Source: GCA-002722245 sp038154685
GTDB taxonomy: Bacteria; Bacteroidota; Bacteroidia; Flavobacteriales_C; GCA-002722245
Assembly (NCBI GenBank): GCA_038154685.1
Contig: JAYPYW010000008.1
Location: 9,792-73,791, forward strand
Reading direction: 5' to 3'
DNA length: 64,000 nt
How positions within the stretch are numbered: position 1 is the stretch's first letter; every line of letters begins with the position of its first letter. Shown piece after piece: positions 33,532 to 42,164 of this stretch. The position numbers were made by a program, and so were the translations under genes. The notes beneath the pieces were generated by a model, which saw only the letters and a program-made list of their open reading frames with translations, ran no database searches and was not told where the DNA came from.

Positions 33532-34329
33532 TTATACTACTTCTATTCCGTTTTTTTGTAGTTCCTCCTCAATAAAGGCGAACGAAGATAATACTTCTGG
33601 ACCAGATTTCATAATCGCAACTGTATGTTCGAAATGTGCACTAGGTTTTCCATCCTGAGTTAACACACTCCAACCGTCATTTAAGAAGCGTACTTTCTGG
33701 GTTCCCATGTTAATCATCGGTTCGATTGCCAATACCAATCCTTCCTTTAATTGTATACCTCTACCTCGAGATCCATAATTAGGCACCTGAGGTTCCTCGT
33801 GTAATTCTCTTCCTACTCCATGCCCAACTAACTCGCGAACTACACCATAGTTAAACTCATGAGCTTTTTGTTGAATGGCAAAACTAATATCCCCTAATCT
33901 GTTACCAACTTTAGCTTGCTCAATTCCTTTGTACAAACTTTCTTTAGTAACTCTTAGTAATTGTTTTGTTTCTTCAGCAACATTACCTACAGTATATGTA
34001 TAGGCTGAGTCACCATAGAATTCATTCTTCAAAACACCACAATCCACCGAAATGATATCTCCATCTTCTAAAGGTTTATCATTAGGTATTCCATGAACTA
34101 CCTCTGCATTTGGAGACATGCAAAGTGTATTTGGAAACCCTCCATAGCCTTTAAAAGCAGGAATAGCATCGTTATCTCTAATAAACTCTTCTGCTATTCT
34201 ATCTAACTCAAGTGTTGTAACACCTGGTTTTATCAATCCTGCAATTGCGCCATGAGTTTTCGCAACAAGCAAAGAACTTTCTCTTATAAGTTCAATCTCC
34301 TCTTTTGTTTTGTAAACTTCTTTTCTCAT
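33532..34329 (-). CDS. map: Methionine aminopeptidase
   Basis: Removes the initiator Met from nascent proteins; a dinuclear metal M24 enzyme. 265 residues, type I. The metal ligands lie in SVDCGVLKNEFYGDSAYTYTVG (two Asp), GHGVGRELHEEP (His, around residue 170), EPMI (Glu) and the final HFEHTVAI (Glu). Lies between secY and infA, its usual place in the spc operon. Confidence 0.96.
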   Translation of the reverse strand: MRKEVYKTKEEIELIRESSLLVAKTHGAIAGLIKPGVTTLELDRIAEEFIRDNDAIPAFKGYGGFPNTLCMSPNAEVVHGIPNDKPLEDGDIISVDCGVLKNEFYGDSAYTYTVGNVAEETKQLLRVTKESLYKGIEQAKVGNRLGDISFAIQQKAHEFNYGVVRELVGHGVGRELHEEPQVPNYGSRGRGIQLKEGLVLAIEPMINMGTQKVRFLNDGWSVLTQDGKPSAHFEHTVAIMKSGPEVLSSFAFIEEELQKNGIEVV

Positions 34330-34336
34330 TATATGA

Positions 34337-35716
34337 TTAAATCATACCTACAGAAGAAGACTCACTTAAAGAAGACTCACCTCTTACTTTTCCAGTCTTC
34401 ATTAATCCGTCGTAGTGACTCATTAATAAATAACCATCAATTTGTTGTAATGTGTCTAAAACAACACTTACCATAATTAAAAGTGATGTACCTCCGAAGA
34501 AGTATGAAAAAGAATCTTTTACATCAGCCATTCTCGCAAATAAAGGAAGAATAGCAATTAACGCTAAGAATAATGATCCTGGGAACATGATCTTAGACAT
34601 AATACCATCAATATAATCAGCAGTTTCATTTCCTGGTTTAACACCTGGAATAAAAGCACCTTGTTTCTTGAAATCTTCAGCCATCTGACGAGGGTTAACA
34701 ACCATCGCAGTGTAGAAGTAAGTCATTACAATAATAAGCACTGCAGTTAAAAGGTTGTACCAAACATCATTTGGATCAGCCAATTGTTGCATAAATCCTT
34801 TAGCCCCATCTCCTAAGAAATCAGATTGTGCTAAACCATTTGGTAAGAACATAATCGCTTGAGCAAAAATGATTGGCATAACACCCGCCATTGCAATTTT
34901 TAATGGAAGGTATCTTCTACCTCCTCCTTGTACCTTATTAATTGCACCACCTGCAACCATTTGCTTAGGATATTCAAGTGGAACTTTTCTAACTCCTTTC
35001 ACAATCATAATTGTGAAAAGTATAATAAAGAACCAAGCAATGAATTCAACAATTAAGAAGAATAAACGACCACCAGTTGCAGCTTTGATTAAACGTTCGT
35101 CAATCTCAGAAGCAATTGCCTCAGGAAGTTTAGTTAGGATACCAATTGTAATTAATAAAGAAACTCCGTTTCCAATACCTTTCTCAGTAATTTTTTCACC
35201 TAACCACATTAAGAATAATGTAGCGGCAACCATAATTGCAACTGAAGTAAACATGAATAAGAACCCATCATTAACGATAGCTCCTTTTGCTCCTCCAACA
35301 TACAATCTTAAGTAAGATGGAGCCTGAACAGCAGTTACGGCAATAGTTAAGAATTTAGTATAGGTTTGCATCTTCTTTCTTCCACTCTCACCTTCTTTTT
35401 GAAGCTTTTGAAATTGCGGAACGGCCATTCCCAATAATTGGATAACAATAGATGCGGTAATATAAGGCATGATCCCTAATGCAAAAATAGATGCCTTTGA
35501 AAAAGCACCTCCTGCAAATTGGTCAATTAAACCTGTTATACCTTTTCCACCACCATTATTTTGGTAGTAAGAAGCTAAAATATCACTGTCGATACCTGGT
35601 AAAAGGATCTGCGTTCCAGCAACATAAACCAATAAGAATAAAACAGTATTGAGGATTCGCGTACGCAAATCCTCAATAGCCCAAATATTCTTCAATTTTT
35701 GAATAATATTATTCAT
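34337..35716 (-). CDS. secY: Protein translocase subunit SecY
   Basis: The channel protein of the Sec translocon in the inner membrane. 459 residues with about ten membrane helices. Recognisable parts are ILFLLVYVAGTQILLPGID in helix 1, the plug region after it, ALGIMPYITASIVIQLL, and the cytoplasmic loop NPRQMAEDFKKQGAFIPGVKPG, important for SecA and ribosome contact. It is longer than the 435-445 of many bacteria because of a C-terminal segment after the last helix. It follows rplO by six bases. Confidence 0.96.
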   Translation of the reverse strand: MNNIIQKLKNIWAIEDLRTRILNTVLFLLVYVAGTQILLPGIDSDILASYYQNNGGGKGITGLIDQFAGGAFSKASIFALGIMPYITASIVIQLLGMAVPQFQKLQKEGESGRKKMQTYTKFLTIAVTAVQAPSYLRLYVGGAKGAIVNDGFLFMFTSVAIMVAATLFLMWLGEKITEKGIGNGVSLLITIGILTKLPEAIASEIDERLIKAATGGRLFFLIVEFIAWFFIILFTIMIVKGVRKVPLEYPKQMVAGGAINKVQGGGRRYLPLKIAMAGVMPIIFAQAIMFLPNGLAQSDFLGDGAKGFMQQLADPNDVWYNLLTAVLIIVMTYFYTAMVVNPRQMAEDFKKQGAFIPGVKPGNETADYIDGIMSKIMFPGSLFLALIAILPLFARMADVKDSFSYFFGGTSLLIMVSVVLDTLQQIDGYLLMSHYDGLMKTGKVRGESSLSESSSVGMI

Positions 35717-35721
35717 AGTAA

Positions 35722-36168
35722 TTATGCAATAGTAGCTGTACCACCTTTACCTTCGATAGCTTCTTTTGCTGAAGCAGAGAAAGCGTGAGCAGTAACATTA
35801 ATCTTATCACTTAATTCTCCAGTTCCTAAAACTTTGATTAACTCATTTTTTGAAGCTAATCCGTTTTCAACTAATACTGCTGGAGTAAAGTCTGAAATTC
35901 CTTTTGCTGAAGATAAAGTTTGTAATAATCCTAAATTAACAGCTTTATACTCAACTCTGTTAGGATTCTTAAATCCAAACTTAGGTAATCTTCTCTGAAT
36001 AGGCTGTTGACCTCCTTCGAAACCAACTTTTCTTGAGTAACCAGAACGTGATTTAGCTCCTTTATGACCTCTTGTAGAAGTTCCTCCTCTACCTGATCCT
36101 TGACCTCTACCAATTCTCTTGTCAGATTTAGTAGCTCCGTTTGCTGGTTTTAATTTATTAAGTTGCAT
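35722..36168 (-). CDS. rplO: 50S ribosomal protein L15
   Basis: A late-assembly protein of the 50S subunit. 148 residues. The N-terminal Gly/Arg-rich extension (GRGQGSGRGGTSTRGHKGAKSR, about residues 22-43) and GFEGGQQPIQRRLPKFGF are diagnostic. It lies between rpmD and secY. Confidence 0.97.
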   Translation of the reverse strand: MQLNKLKPANGATKSDKRIGRGQGSGRGGTSTRGHKGAKSRSGYSRKVGFEGGQQPIQRRLPKFGFKNPNRVEYKAVNLGLLQTLSSAKGISDFTPAVLVENGLASKNELIKVLGTGELSDKINVTAHAFSASAKEAIEGKGGTATIA

Positions 36169-36184
36169 TGTAAAATATCTTTAA

Positions 36185-36361
36185 TTATTTCTCAACCTTT
36201 ACTAAATGTTCTACGGCTCTAACCATTCCCAAAATTTGAGGGTTCTCCTCTTTTTCTACGGTTTGGTTAAGCTTTGAAATTCCTAAAGCTTTTAATGTAT
36301 CCTTTTGTCTCTTTGGATAATTAATAGCGCTTCTTACTTGAGTGATTTTAATCTTCGCCAT
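36185..36361 (-). CDS. rpmD: 50S ribosomal protein L30
   Basis: A 58-residue protein, just too short for common ORF limits. It begins MAKIKITQVRSAINYPKRQK and contains TLKALGISKLNQTV and the LGMVRAVEHLVKV end, the ordinary bacterial L30 fold. It sits between rpsE and rplO, its conserved position in the spc operon. Confidence 0.95.
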   Translation of the reverse strand: MAKIKITQVRSAINYPKRQKDTLKALGISKLNQTVEKEENPQILGMVRAVEHLVKVEK

Positions 36362-36371
36362 GTTTCTTTAA

Positions 36372-36890
36372 TTAACCGTTGAATACTTTTTCTAATTTAA
36401 CTCCTCTGTTTTGAGCTACAGTTAAAGGAGATCTTAATTCCTTAAGAGCGATAATTGTTGCTTTAACAACATTGTGTGGGTTAGAAGAACCTTTTGACTT
36501 CGCTAATACATTCTTAACACCAGCCGACTCTAACACTGCTCTCATTGCACCACCAGCGATAACTCCTGTACCGGACGCTGCAGGCTTCATAAAAACTCTT
36601 GCTCCAGAGAAAGTACTTTCTTGCTCGTGAGGAATAGTTCCGTTGAAGATTGGAACTTCAACTAAATTCTTTTTTCCTTCATCGATAGCTTTAGTAATCG
36701 CTTCAGTAACTTCATTAGCTTTACCTAATCCGTGACCAACAATTCCATTTTCGTTACCAACTACAACAATAGCTGCGAATGAGAAGTGACGTCCACCCTT
36801 TGTTACTTTAGTTACTCTGTTTATAGCTACTAGACGATCTTTAATTTCGATTTCGCTAGATCTAACTTTATTTTCGTTATTATTTGCCAT
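36372..36890 (-). CDS. rpsE: 30S ribosomal protein S5
   Basis: Contributes to decoding fidelity at the mRNA entrance. 172 residues. The double-stranded RNA-binding-like N-terminal half reads RLVAINRVTKVTKGGRHFSFAAIVVVG. The C-terminal half has FMKPAASGTGVIAGGAMRAVLE. The sequence is ordinary. Confidence 0.97.
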   Translation of the reverse strand: MANNNENKVRSSEIEIKDRLVAINRVTKVTKGGRHFSFAAIVVVGNENGIVGHGLGKANEVTEAITKAIDEGKKNLVEVPIFNGTIPHEQESTFSGARVFMKPAASGTGVIAGGAMRAVLESAGVKNVLAKSKGSSNPHNVVKATIIALKELRSPLTVAQNRGVKLEKVFNG

Positions 36891-36896
36891 CTCTTA

Positions 36897-37250
36897 TTAG
36901 AATTTTAATCCACCTTCTCTAGCACCTTCAGCTAAAGCTTTTACTCTTCCGTGGTATAAGTATCCATTTCTATCAAAAACTACTTGAGCAATTCCTGCTG
37001 CGATAGCTTTTTCTGCTGCTGCTTTACCAACTGCAGATGCTAACTCAACTTTAGATCCTTTTGCATCAAATCCTTTATCGCTAGATGAAGTTGAAACTAA
37101 TGTTTTACCAGCTACATCATCAATGAACTGAACATAGATTTCTTTGTTACTTCTGAAAACCGACATTCTTGGTCTTTCAGCTGTACCTTCAACGTTTTTT
37201 CTAATACTCGCTTTAATACGAGTTCTTCTTGCTTCTTTATTAGCTGCCAT
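36897..37250 (-). CDS. rplR: 50S ribosomal protein L18
   Basis: Binds 5S rRNA with L5 and L25 in the central protuberance. 117 residues. Conserved RPRMSVFRSNKEIYVQFIDD and the C-terminal FDRNGYLYHGRVKALAEGAREGG are present. Confidence 0.97.
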   Translation of the reverse strand: MAANKEARRTRIKASIRKNVEGTAERPRMSVFRSNKEIYVQFIDDVAGKTLVSTSSSDKGFDAKGSKVELASAVGKAAAEKAIAAGIAQVVFDRNGYLYHGRVKALAEGAREGGLKF

Positions 37251-37261
37251 AACTAATTATT

Positions 37262-37810
37262 TTATCCAGCTGACTTACCAGCTTTTCTTCTAATTTGTTC
37301 ACCAACGTACTTAATACCTTTTCCTTTGTATGGTTCAGGTTTTCTAAGTGATCTTAATTTCGCTGCAACCTGTCCAACTAACTGCTTGTCGATTGACGTG
37401 AAAGTTACGATTGGTGGTTGACCTTTTGATTGCTCAGCCTCAACTTTAACTTCTGGAGGTAAAGCGAAAACAACGTTGTGAGAGAAACCTAAGTTCATCT
37501 CTAATTGCTGTCCAACAACTTTAGCTCTGAAACCTACTCCAATTAACTCTTGCTTGATTGAGTATCCTTCAGAAACTCCAACAACCATATTGTTAATCAA
37601 AGATCTATATAATCCATGCTTAGCTTTTAAATCTTTTGATTCGTTAGCTCTTTTCACAACAACTTCGTTGTTTGCTACTTCAACAGTGATTCCTTCAGCA
37701 ATATCTTGCTTAAGTTCACCTAACTTTCCTTTTACAGTAACCTCACCGTTGCCGAAGCTAACTTCAACACCTGCTGGTAAAGCGACTGGAGCATTTCCTA
37801 TTCTTGACAT
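37262..37810 (-). CDS. rplF: 50S ribosomal protein L6
   Basis: Near the sarcin-ricin loop and factor-binding site. 182 residues made of two related L6 domains. It starts MSRIGNAPVALPAGVEV. The C-terminal signature RKPEPYKGKGIKYVGEQIRRK is intact. Confidence 0.97.
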   Translation of the reverse strand: MSRIGNAPVALPAGVEVSFGNGEVTVKGKLGELKQDIAEGITVEVANNEVVVKRANESKDLKAKHGLYRSLINNMVVGVSEGYSIKQELIGVGFRAKVVGQQLEMNLGFSHNVVFALPPEVKVEAEQSKGQPPIVTFTSIDKQLVGQVAAKLRSLRKPEPYKGKGIKYVGEQIRRKAGKSAG

Positions 37811-37822
37811 TTCTCTAATTCT

Positions 37823-38224
37823 TTAGTATACGTGACAAATTACTTCTCCACCTACGTTTTCGTTTCTAGCTTCTTTGTCAGTGATAACACCTTTAGAAGT
37901 AGATAAAATCGCAATACCTAAACCGTTTAATACTCTTGGTAACTCTTTTGCATTAGTATAAGATCTTGAACCTGGAGTTGAAACTCTTTTCAAAACTTTA
38001 ATTGCTGGAGTTTTAGTTTTCAAGTCGTACTTTAAAGCGATCTTGATATTACCTTGTGGTCCATTCTCATCTTCGAACTTGTAGTTAAAAATGTATCCTT
38101 TATCAAACAAGATTTTAGTGATCTCCTTCTTTAAATTAGAAGCAGGAACATCAACAACTCTATGCTTTGCAGCGATAGCGTTTCTTAATCTTGTTAAGTA
38201 ATCTGCTATAGGATCCGTATTCAT
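37823..38224 (-). CDS. rpsH: 30S ribosomal protein S8
   Basis: A primary 16S binder; in E. coli it also represses the spc operon by binding mRNA near rplE. 133 residues starting MNTDPIADYLTRLRNAI, with a C-terminal LPRVLNGLGIAILSTSKGVITDKEAR signature. Confidence 0.97.
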   Translation of the reverse strand: MNTDPIADYLTRLRNAIAAKHRVVDVPASNLKKEITKILFDKGYIFNYKFEDENGPQGNIKIALKYDLKTKTPAIKVLKRVSTPGSRSYTNAKELPRVLNGLGIAILSTSKGVITDKEARNENVGGEVICHVY

Positions 38225-38253
38225 AACTTAATCTTTTCTTTTTAAACTATTAA

Positions 38254-38523
38254 TTACCAACTAGCCTTTTTAACACCTGGAATCAAACCATTGTTGGCCA
38301 TTTCTCTAAACTGGATTCTAGATAATCCAAATTGTCTCATGTACCCTTTTGGACGACCAGTAATCTTACATCTGTTATGCATTCTGATCGGCATAGAGTT
38401 TCTAGGAAGTTTTTGTAATGCTTCGTAATCTCCAGCTTCTTTTAAAGCTTTTCTTTTCTCAGCGTATTTTGCAACCAGTTTAGCTCTTTTAACCTCTCTG
38501 GCTTTCATTGATTCCTTTGCCAT
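38254..38523 (-). CDS. rpsN: 30S ribosomal protein S14, zinc-free form
   Basis: 89 residues, the long C-minus type: no paired Cys motifs, only one Cys in MHNRCKITGRPKGYMRQFGLSRIQFRE. The C-terminus LIPGVKKASW is standard. It binds in the 30S head beside S3 and S10. Confidence 0.97.
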   Translation of the reverse strand: MAKESMKAREVKRAKLVAKYAEKRKALKEAGDYEALQKLPRNSMPIRMHNRCKITGRPKGYMRQFGLSRIQFREMANNGLIPGVKKASW

Positions 38524-38530
38524 GACTCAA

Positions 38531-39088
38531 TTAGTTTTTAATGTTTTTAAATGGAACTCCAAATTCTTTTAATAATGCATATCCTTCCTCGTCAGTTTCA
38601 GCTGTAGTTACGAAAGTAATATCCATTCCTAAGATTTTATCAACCTTGTCGATATCGATCTCTGGGAAAATGATATGCTCTTTAATTCCTAAAGTGTAGT
38701 TACCTCTAGAGTCAAACTTAAAGTTAACTCCTCTGAAGTCTCTTACACGAGGAAGTGCAACAGCAACTAAACGCTCAAAGAATTCATACATTCCTTCTCC
38801 TCTTAAAGTAACTTTAGCTCCAATAGGCATGTTCTTTCTTAATTTGAAAGTAGAAACATCCTTCTTAGAGTAACATGTTACTGCTTTTTGACCAGCGATA
38901 GTTGATAATTGCTTAGTAGCGTTTTCAACTAATCTCTTGTCTGCAACACCTGCTCCGATACCTTGATTGATTACAATCTTCTCCAATTTTGGTACCTGCA
39001 TAACATTCTTGTAACCGAACTGCTCTTTTAAAGCAGGAGCTACCTTCTCGTCGTATTGCTTTCTAAAATTTGGTACGTACTGTTCCAT
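38531..39088 (-). CDS. rplE: 50S ribosomal protein L5
   Basis: A 5S rRNA-binding protein that bridges to S13 and contacts P-site tRNA. 185 residues. VPKLEKIVINQGIGAG and the C-terminal LGIKEHIIFPEIDIDKVDKILGMDI are typical. Its start directly abuts rplX (the shared position 39088 implies a one-base overlap of stop and start). Confidence 0.97.
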   Translation of the reverse strand: MEQYVPNFRKQYDEKVAPALKEQFGYKNVMQVPKLEKIVINQGIGAGVADKRLVENATKQLSTIAGQKAVTCYSKKDVSTFKLRKNMPIGAKVTLRGEGMYEFFERLVAVALPRVRDFRGVNFKFDSRGNYTLGIKEHIIFPEIDIDKVDKILGMDITFVTTAETDEEGYALLKEFGVPFKNIKN

Positions 39089-39399
39089 TAGTCTAAAATC
39101 TTATCAGTTTTTTTAGCGTATCTCTTTAATTGACCGTCCACAACTTTTCTTCCAATTCTTGATGTTGCATCACCATCAAGTAGCATCACATTGGAAATTT
39201 GAATTGGAGCCTCAGTCTCAACAATTCCACCTTGTGGATTTTGTGCAGAAGGCTTAGTGTGTTTTTTAACTTTATTCACACCAGCAACGATAACTTTATT
39301 ATCAGCAACTAAAACCTTTAAGATTTCACCTGTTGATCCTTTATCGTTTCCAGTAATAACTTTTACTGTATCTCCTTTCTTTAATTTTAACTTCGCCAT
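39088..39399 (-). CDS. rplX: 50S ribosomal protein L24
   Basis: An early 23S assembly initiator. 103 residues with the KOW motif KKGDTVKVITGNDKGSTGEIL (residues about 7-27) and NKVKKHTKPSAQNPQGGIVE. Overlaps rplE by one base. Confidence 0.97.
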   Translation of the reverse strand: MAKLKLKKGDTVKVITGNDKGSTGEILKVLVADNKVIVAGVNKVKKHTKPSAQNPQGGIVETEAPIQISNVMLLDGDATSRIGRKVVDGQLKRYAKKTDKILD

Positions 39400-39410
39400 T
39401 GTTAAATATT

Positions 39411-39779
39411 TTATAGTACCTCAGGTGCTAGTGAAACAATTTTCATAAAATCTTTCTCACGTAGCTCTCTTGCTACAGGTCCGAAAATACGAGTTCCTCT
39501 CATCTCTCCTGCAGTGTTTAATAATACAACTGCGTTGTCGTCAAATCTGATGTATGATCCATCAGCTCTTCTTACTTCTTTAGCAGTTCTAACAACTACA
39601 GCTTTTGCTACAGCTCCTTTCTTAACATTTCCAGCAGGCATTGCTTTCTTAATCGAAACAACAATTTTGTCACCAATTGAAGCGTATCTCTTTTTAGTAC
39701 CTCCTAAAACTCTGATACATAATGCTTCTTTAGCACCACTGTTGTCTGCAACTTTACACCTAGATTCTTGTTGTATCAT
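39411..39779 (-). CDS. rplN: 50S ribosomal protein L14
   Basis: Lies at the subunit interface. 122 residues starting MIQQESRCKVADNSGAKEALCI. The signature region VVRTAKEVRRADGSYIRFDDNAVVLLN and RIFGPVARELR are intact. Confidence 0.97.
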   Translation of the reverse strand: MIQQESRCKVADNSGAKEALCIRVLGGTKKRYASIGDKIVVSIKKAMPAGNVKKGAVAKAVVVRTAKEVRRADGSYIRFDDNAVVLLNTAGEMRGTRIFGPVARELREKDFMKIVSLAPEVL

Positions 39780-39809
39780 GACTAAATATTAATCTTCTTA
39801 ATCAAAAAA

Positions 39810-40067
39810 TTATTTTGCTTTCTCAACGATTTCAACCAAACGCCAGTTCTTAGTTTTACTAAGAGGTCTAGTTTCCATGATCTTAACCGTATCACCAACA
39901 TTACATTCCTCCTTTTCATCGTGAGCAACGAACTTGTTAGTTTGCTTAACAAACTTACCGTACTTAGCATGCTTCTGTCTTCTTTCGATAGAAACAACGA
40001 TTGATTTATTCATCGAAGTACTAGTAACGATTCCTACTCTTTCTTTTCTTAAATTTCTCGTAGACAT
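39810..40067 (-). CDS. rpsQ: 30S ribosomal protein S17
   Basis: A primary 16S binder with an OB fold. 85 residues starting MSTRNLRKERVGIVTSTSMNK. The conserved GDTVKIMETRPLSKTKNWRLVEI region is present near the C-terminus. Confidence 0.97.
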   Translation of the reverse strand: MSTRNLRKERVGIVTSTSMNKSIVVSIERRQKHAKYGKFVKQTNKFVAHDEKEECNVGDTVKIMETRPLSKTKNWRLVEIVEKAK

Positions 40068-40088
40068 AGTTTAAAATTTTATTAGAGC

Positions 40089-40280
40089 TTAAGCCTGCTC
40101 TTTTTCGTTAAGAACAGTTTTTAATCTAGCAACTAATCTTCTTGTAGATTTAATTACTAATGGATTTTCAACTGGTGAAACAGCGTGGCTTAACTGTAAG
40201 TTATCCAAAGCTTTAGTTTCTTCAGCAATCTTTGCTTTTAAATCCTCAACCGATAATTCTCTAATTTCTGCAGCTTTCAT
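40089..40280 (-). CDS. rpmC: 50S ribosomal protein L29
   Basis: A 63-residue two-helix protein near the tunnel exit, where it forms part of the trigger factor and SRP docking area with L23. It begins MKAAEIRELSVEDLKAKIAEE and continues with helix 2, which contains RRLVARLKTVLNEKE. Confidence 0.96.
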   Translation of the reverse strand: MKAAEIRELSVEDLKAKIAEETKALDNLQLSHAVSPVENPLVIKSTRRLVARLKTVLNEKEQA

Positions 40281-40292
40281 CTCTAATTATAT

Positions 40293-40718
40293 TTAAGCTT
40301 GATAATCTCTTCTAACAATAAACTTAGTTTTCACTGGTAACTTTTGAGCAGCTAATCTTAAAGCTTCTTGTGCGATATCCAATGGCACACCGTCTGCTTC
40401 GAATAAGATTTTTCCAGGTTTAACTGGAGCAACCCAATACTCAGGAGAACCTTTACCTTTACCCATCCTTACTTCAGCAGGCTTCTTAGTAACAGGCTTG
40501 TCTGGGAAAATTCTAATCCAGATTTGACCTTCCCTTTTCATGTATCTTGTTACAGCAACACGGGCAGCTTCAATCTGTCTTGAAGTAATCCATCCTTGAT
40601 CTAATGTCTTAATACCAAAAGATCCGAATGCGATTTGAGAACCTCTATGAGAAACACCTTTCTCATTCCCTTTCCCTTTCTGAACCTTTCTATACTTTAC
40701 TCTTTTTGGAGATAACAT
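40293..40718 (-). CDS. rplP: 50S ribosomal protein L16
   Basis: Binds near the A-site tRNA elbow. 141 residues. MLSPKRVKYRKVQKGKGNEKG, the region with TRYMKREGQIWIRIFPDKPVTKKPAEVRMGKGKG, and the C-terminal LPVKTKFIVRRD are the family signatures. Confidence 0.97.
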   Translation of the reverse strand: MLSPKRVKYRKVQKGKGNEKGVSHRGSQIAFGSFGIKTLDQGWITSRQIEAARVAVTRYMKREGQIWIRIFPDKPVTKKPAEVRMGKGKGSPEYWVAPVKPGKILFEADGVPLDIAQEALRLAAQKLPVKTKFIVRRDYQA

Positions 40719-40743
40719 CTCTTAAAATTTTTTCAGTGAATAA

Positions 40744-41451
40744 TTAACGTCTCTTCTTTCCTTTGAATTTACCACCTTTACCACCTTTGTTTTGGTTAGC
40801 AGCAGCGCTTGGAGTTAAATCAACTTTACCGTATATTTCTCCTTTACAAATCCAAACTTTAACACCTAATCTTCCATAAGTAGTGTGAGCTTCAGACCAA
40901 CAGTAATCAACATCGGCACGGAAAGTATGTAACGGAATTCTTCCCTCCTTCTTCATTTCTGTACGAGCCATCTCAGCACCATTTAAACGTCCAGCAACTT
41001 GAACTTTGATCCCTTCAGCACCCATTCTCATTGCAGAAGCTACAGCCATTTTCATCGCTCTTCTGAAAGAAATTCTTCCTTCAATCTGACGACAAATACT
41101 ATCCGCAACAAGTTTTGCATCTAACTCAGGTCTTTTAATTTCAAAGATATTGATTTGAACTTCTTTTCCAGTAAGCTTCTTAATCTCCTCTTTTAATTTA
41201 TCAACTTCCTGTCCACCTTTACCAATGATTATACCTGGTCTTGCAGTATGGATAGTAATAGAAATTAACTTTAAAGTTCTTTCGATTACGATTTTAGAAA
41301 CTGAAGCCTTCGCTAAACGAGCTCTGATATAGTCTCTGATTTTTGAATCTTCGTAAATTTTGTCAGCATAGTTTTTTCCACCATACCAGTTAGAATCCCA
41401 TCCACGAACGATTCCTAATCTATTTCCTATAGGGTTTGTTTTTTGTCCCAT
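40744..41451 (-). CDS. rpsC: 30S ribosomal protein S3
   Basis: Part of the mRNA entry helicase site. 235 residues. A KH type 2 domain spans about 40-110 with RPGIIIGKGGQEVDKLKE. The C-terminal domain has GRLNGAEMARTE and ends in a Gly/Lys tail, NKGGKGGKFKGKKRR. Confidence 0.97.
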   Translation of the reverse strand: MGQKTNPIGNRLGIVRGWDSNWYGGKNYADKIYEDSKIRDYIRARLAKASVSKIVIERTLKLISITIHTARPGIIIGKGGQEVDKLKEEIKKLTGKEVQINIFEIKRPELDAKLVADSICRQIEGRISFRRAMKMAVASAMRMGAEGIKVQVAGRLNGAEMARTEMKKEGRIPLHTFRADVDYCWSEAHTTYGRLGVKVWICKGEIYGKVDLTPSAAANQNKGGKGGKFKGKKRR

Positions 41452-41466
41452 TACTTAAACTCTTTC

Positions 41467-41859
41467 TTAATTAATTTTATCTACAAATAACGTTACGTGA
41501 TTCGAACGCTTTCTAATTCTGTGAGCTCTACCTTGTGGAGCAGGCTGAATTCTTTTAAGCATTCTCGCTGAATCAACAGTGATATTAGTTACGAATAACT
41601 CTCCACTTTCTGGAGCATCACCAGTCTTTGCTTCATAGTTATGAATTGCAGACTTTAAAAGCTTTTCAACTTTACTCGCAGCTTCTTTATTAGAATACTG
41701 AAGTACACCTAAAGCTTTGTAAACTTCCATACCTCTAACTAAGTCAGCAACTAATCTCATCTTACGAGGAGAAGTTGGACAGTTATTCAACTTCGCAAAG
41801 TACTGAGACTTTCTAGCCTCTTTTGCCGCCTCTGCAGTATTTCTTTTTCTAGCACCCAT
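41467..41859 (-). CDS. rplV: 50S ribosomal protein L22
   Basis: Its beta-hairpin lines the exit tunnel. 130 residues with NNCPTSPRKMRLVADLVRGM and the hairpin region ARMLKRIQPAPQGRAHRIRKRSNH. No insertion in the hairpin of the type linked to macrolide resistance is apparent. Confidence 0.96.
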   Translation of the reverse strand: MGARKRNTAEAAKEARKSQYFAKLNNCPTSPRKMRLVADLVRGMEVYKALGVLQYSNKEAASKVEKLLKSAIHNYEAKTGDAPESGELFVTNITVDSARMLKRIQPAPQGRAHRIRKRSNHVTLFVDKIN

Positions 41860-41884
41860 TTTATTAAATGTTTTGCTTAATTAA

Positions 41885-42157
41885 TTATTTTTTCTTCTTA
41901 TCAGCTCCGTGACCTCTGTAAGTTCTAGTTGGAGCAAATTCACCTAACTTGTGTCCTACCATGTTTTCAGTTACGTAAACAGGGATGAACTTATTTCCGT
42001 TGTGAACACCGATTGTTAATCCTAAGAAATCAGGAGTAATCATAGATGCTCTAGACCAAGTTTTGATAACGTTTTTCTTTCCTGACTCTTGAGCCTCGTC
42101 TACACGCTTTTGTAACTTGTAATGTACAAATGGTGGTTTTTTAAGTGATCTAGCCAT
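41885..42157 (-). CDS. rpsS: 30S ribosomal protein S19
   Basis: In the 30S head with S13. 90 residues, starting MARSLKKPPFVHYKLQKRVD. GVHNGNKFIPVYVTENMVGHKLGEFAPTRTYRGH is the conserved core. Confidence 0.97.
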   Translation of the reverse strand: MARSLKKPPFVHYKLQKRVDEAQESGKKNVIKTWSRASMITPDFLGLTIGVHNGNKFIPVYVTENMVGHKLGEFAPTRTYRGHGADKKKK

Positions 42158-42164
42158 TTTCTAA

